Source of the DNA: JAAYCB01 sp012744395
GTDB lineage: Bacteria > Planctomycetota > Planctomycetia > Pirellulales > Thermoguttaceae
NCBI GenBank assembly: GCA_028703175.1
Contig: JAQVNJ010000153.1
Location: forward strand, 1 to 13,497
Direction of reading: 5' to 3'
DNA: 13,497 nt
Of this stretch, positions 13,415 to 13,497 are shown piece after piece. Every line of letters starts with the position of its first letter. The stretch's first letter is position 1. The translations under genes were made by a program, and so were the position numbers. The notes beneath the pieces are model-generated. The model did no database searches. It saw only the letters and a program-made list of their open reading frames with translations, and had not been told where the DNA came from.

Positions 13415-13441
13415 GGTTGCCGGTCGCCGAGAGACGTGGGA

Positions 13442-13497
13442 ATGGCTGCTGCGGATGAGAGGAGCGGCCGTCGGCAACTCGGTGGCAGTCTGCCTCC
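13442..13497 (+). CDS. Possible start of a gene running off the right edge
   Basis: ATG at 13442 opens a frame to the window end, starting MAAADERSGRRQLGG. It is preceded by a purine-rich GAGAGACGTGGGA and by the AT-rich patch about 35 bases upstream. Only 18 codons are visible, too few to identify a family. A second ATG at 13455 in another frame (MRGAAVGNSVAVCL) is an alternative. This is a tentative call based on context alone. Confidence 0.25.
   Translation, partial: MAAADERSGRRQLGGSLP

Larger units (their letters stand above)
12551..13441. other. Long intergenic region rich in hairpins, no convincing gene
   Basis: About 890 bases without a recognisable protein. Open frames exist on both strands (for example 12656-13384 plus and 12622-13245 minus), but their products are Arg/Ser/Cys/Pro-rich, lack domains and lack ribosome sites. 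Visible structures are the 9-bp dyad at 12615-12650, two related hairpins at 12662-12676 and 13062-13076, a TGCGC-T-GCGCA palindrome near 12708-12718, nested inverted repeats at 12917-12959 (GAGGCGC with GCGCCTC, plus GTGCC with GGCAC inside), and a hairpin-T7 terminator at 12884-12906. None of tmRNA, RNase P RNA, SRP RNA or tRNA consensus segments was seen. A repeat array or a non-coding RNA region is the best description. Confidence 0.5.

Noticed and set aside
1..13497. CRISPR arrays, tRNA/rRNA genes, transposases or phage genes
   Set aside because: No regularly spaced repeats, no RNA consensus segments and no recombinase or structural phage proteins were seen on either strand.

Overview
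The window comes from a GC-rich bacterium and most probably from a planctomycete of the Pirellulales type. The best evidence is a DUF1559 pseudopilin with a prepilin-type N-terminus and an H-X9-DG C-terminal motif, a family greatly expanded in that phylum. Supporting signs are secreted proteins with a calcium-loop (thrombospondin type 3-like) motif, a lone PDZ lipoprotein-size protein, and long intergenic stretches rich in hairpins. There is no tRNA, rRNA, CRISPR array or insertion sequence.

Left part (1-3427), housekeeping and envelope genes. A 5'-truncated undecaprenyl-diphosphate phosphatase gene (uppP) runs in from the left edge. It converges on two minus-strand genes for exported proteins, one with a DxDxDG calcium-loop motif and one with a PDZ domain. 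A minus-strand AlgH/YqgE (UPF0301) gene follows, divergent from a short thioredoxin-like gene. The space between those two holds REP-like hairpins.

Centre (3467-10653), the most coherent system. On the minus strand, in order of transcription, lie a HAMP-PAS-HisKA_2 histidine kinase, a receiver-PAS-sigma54 activator (NtrC-type with Fis-like HTH) joined to it by a 4-base ATGA overlap, a 220-base gap with a good sigma-54 (-24/-12) promoter, a three-TM membrane-fusion (HlyD-like) protein, and a processive family-2 glycosyltransferase. The last two are 11 bases apart. This looks like a sensor-controlled exopolysaccharide synthesis and export module, comparable in logic to an Alg8/Alg44 pair but without a PilZ domain.

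Right part (10654-13497). A near-consensus sigma-54 promoter on the plus strand (10743-10758) points into a long structured leader and then the DUF1559 pseudopilin gene, which carries a polyglycine stretch encoded by two tandem G8 tracts. Thus the two-component pair is flanked by two sigma-54 promoters, one for the polysaccharide genes and one for the pseudopilin. My main inference is that this is one sigma-54-controlled surface or biofilm locus. After it come a small secreted protein on the minus strand and about 0.9 kb without a convincing gene. That stretch holds related hairpins and a plus-strand hairpin-T7 terminator with no gene in front of it. A possible gene start lies at the extreme right edge.
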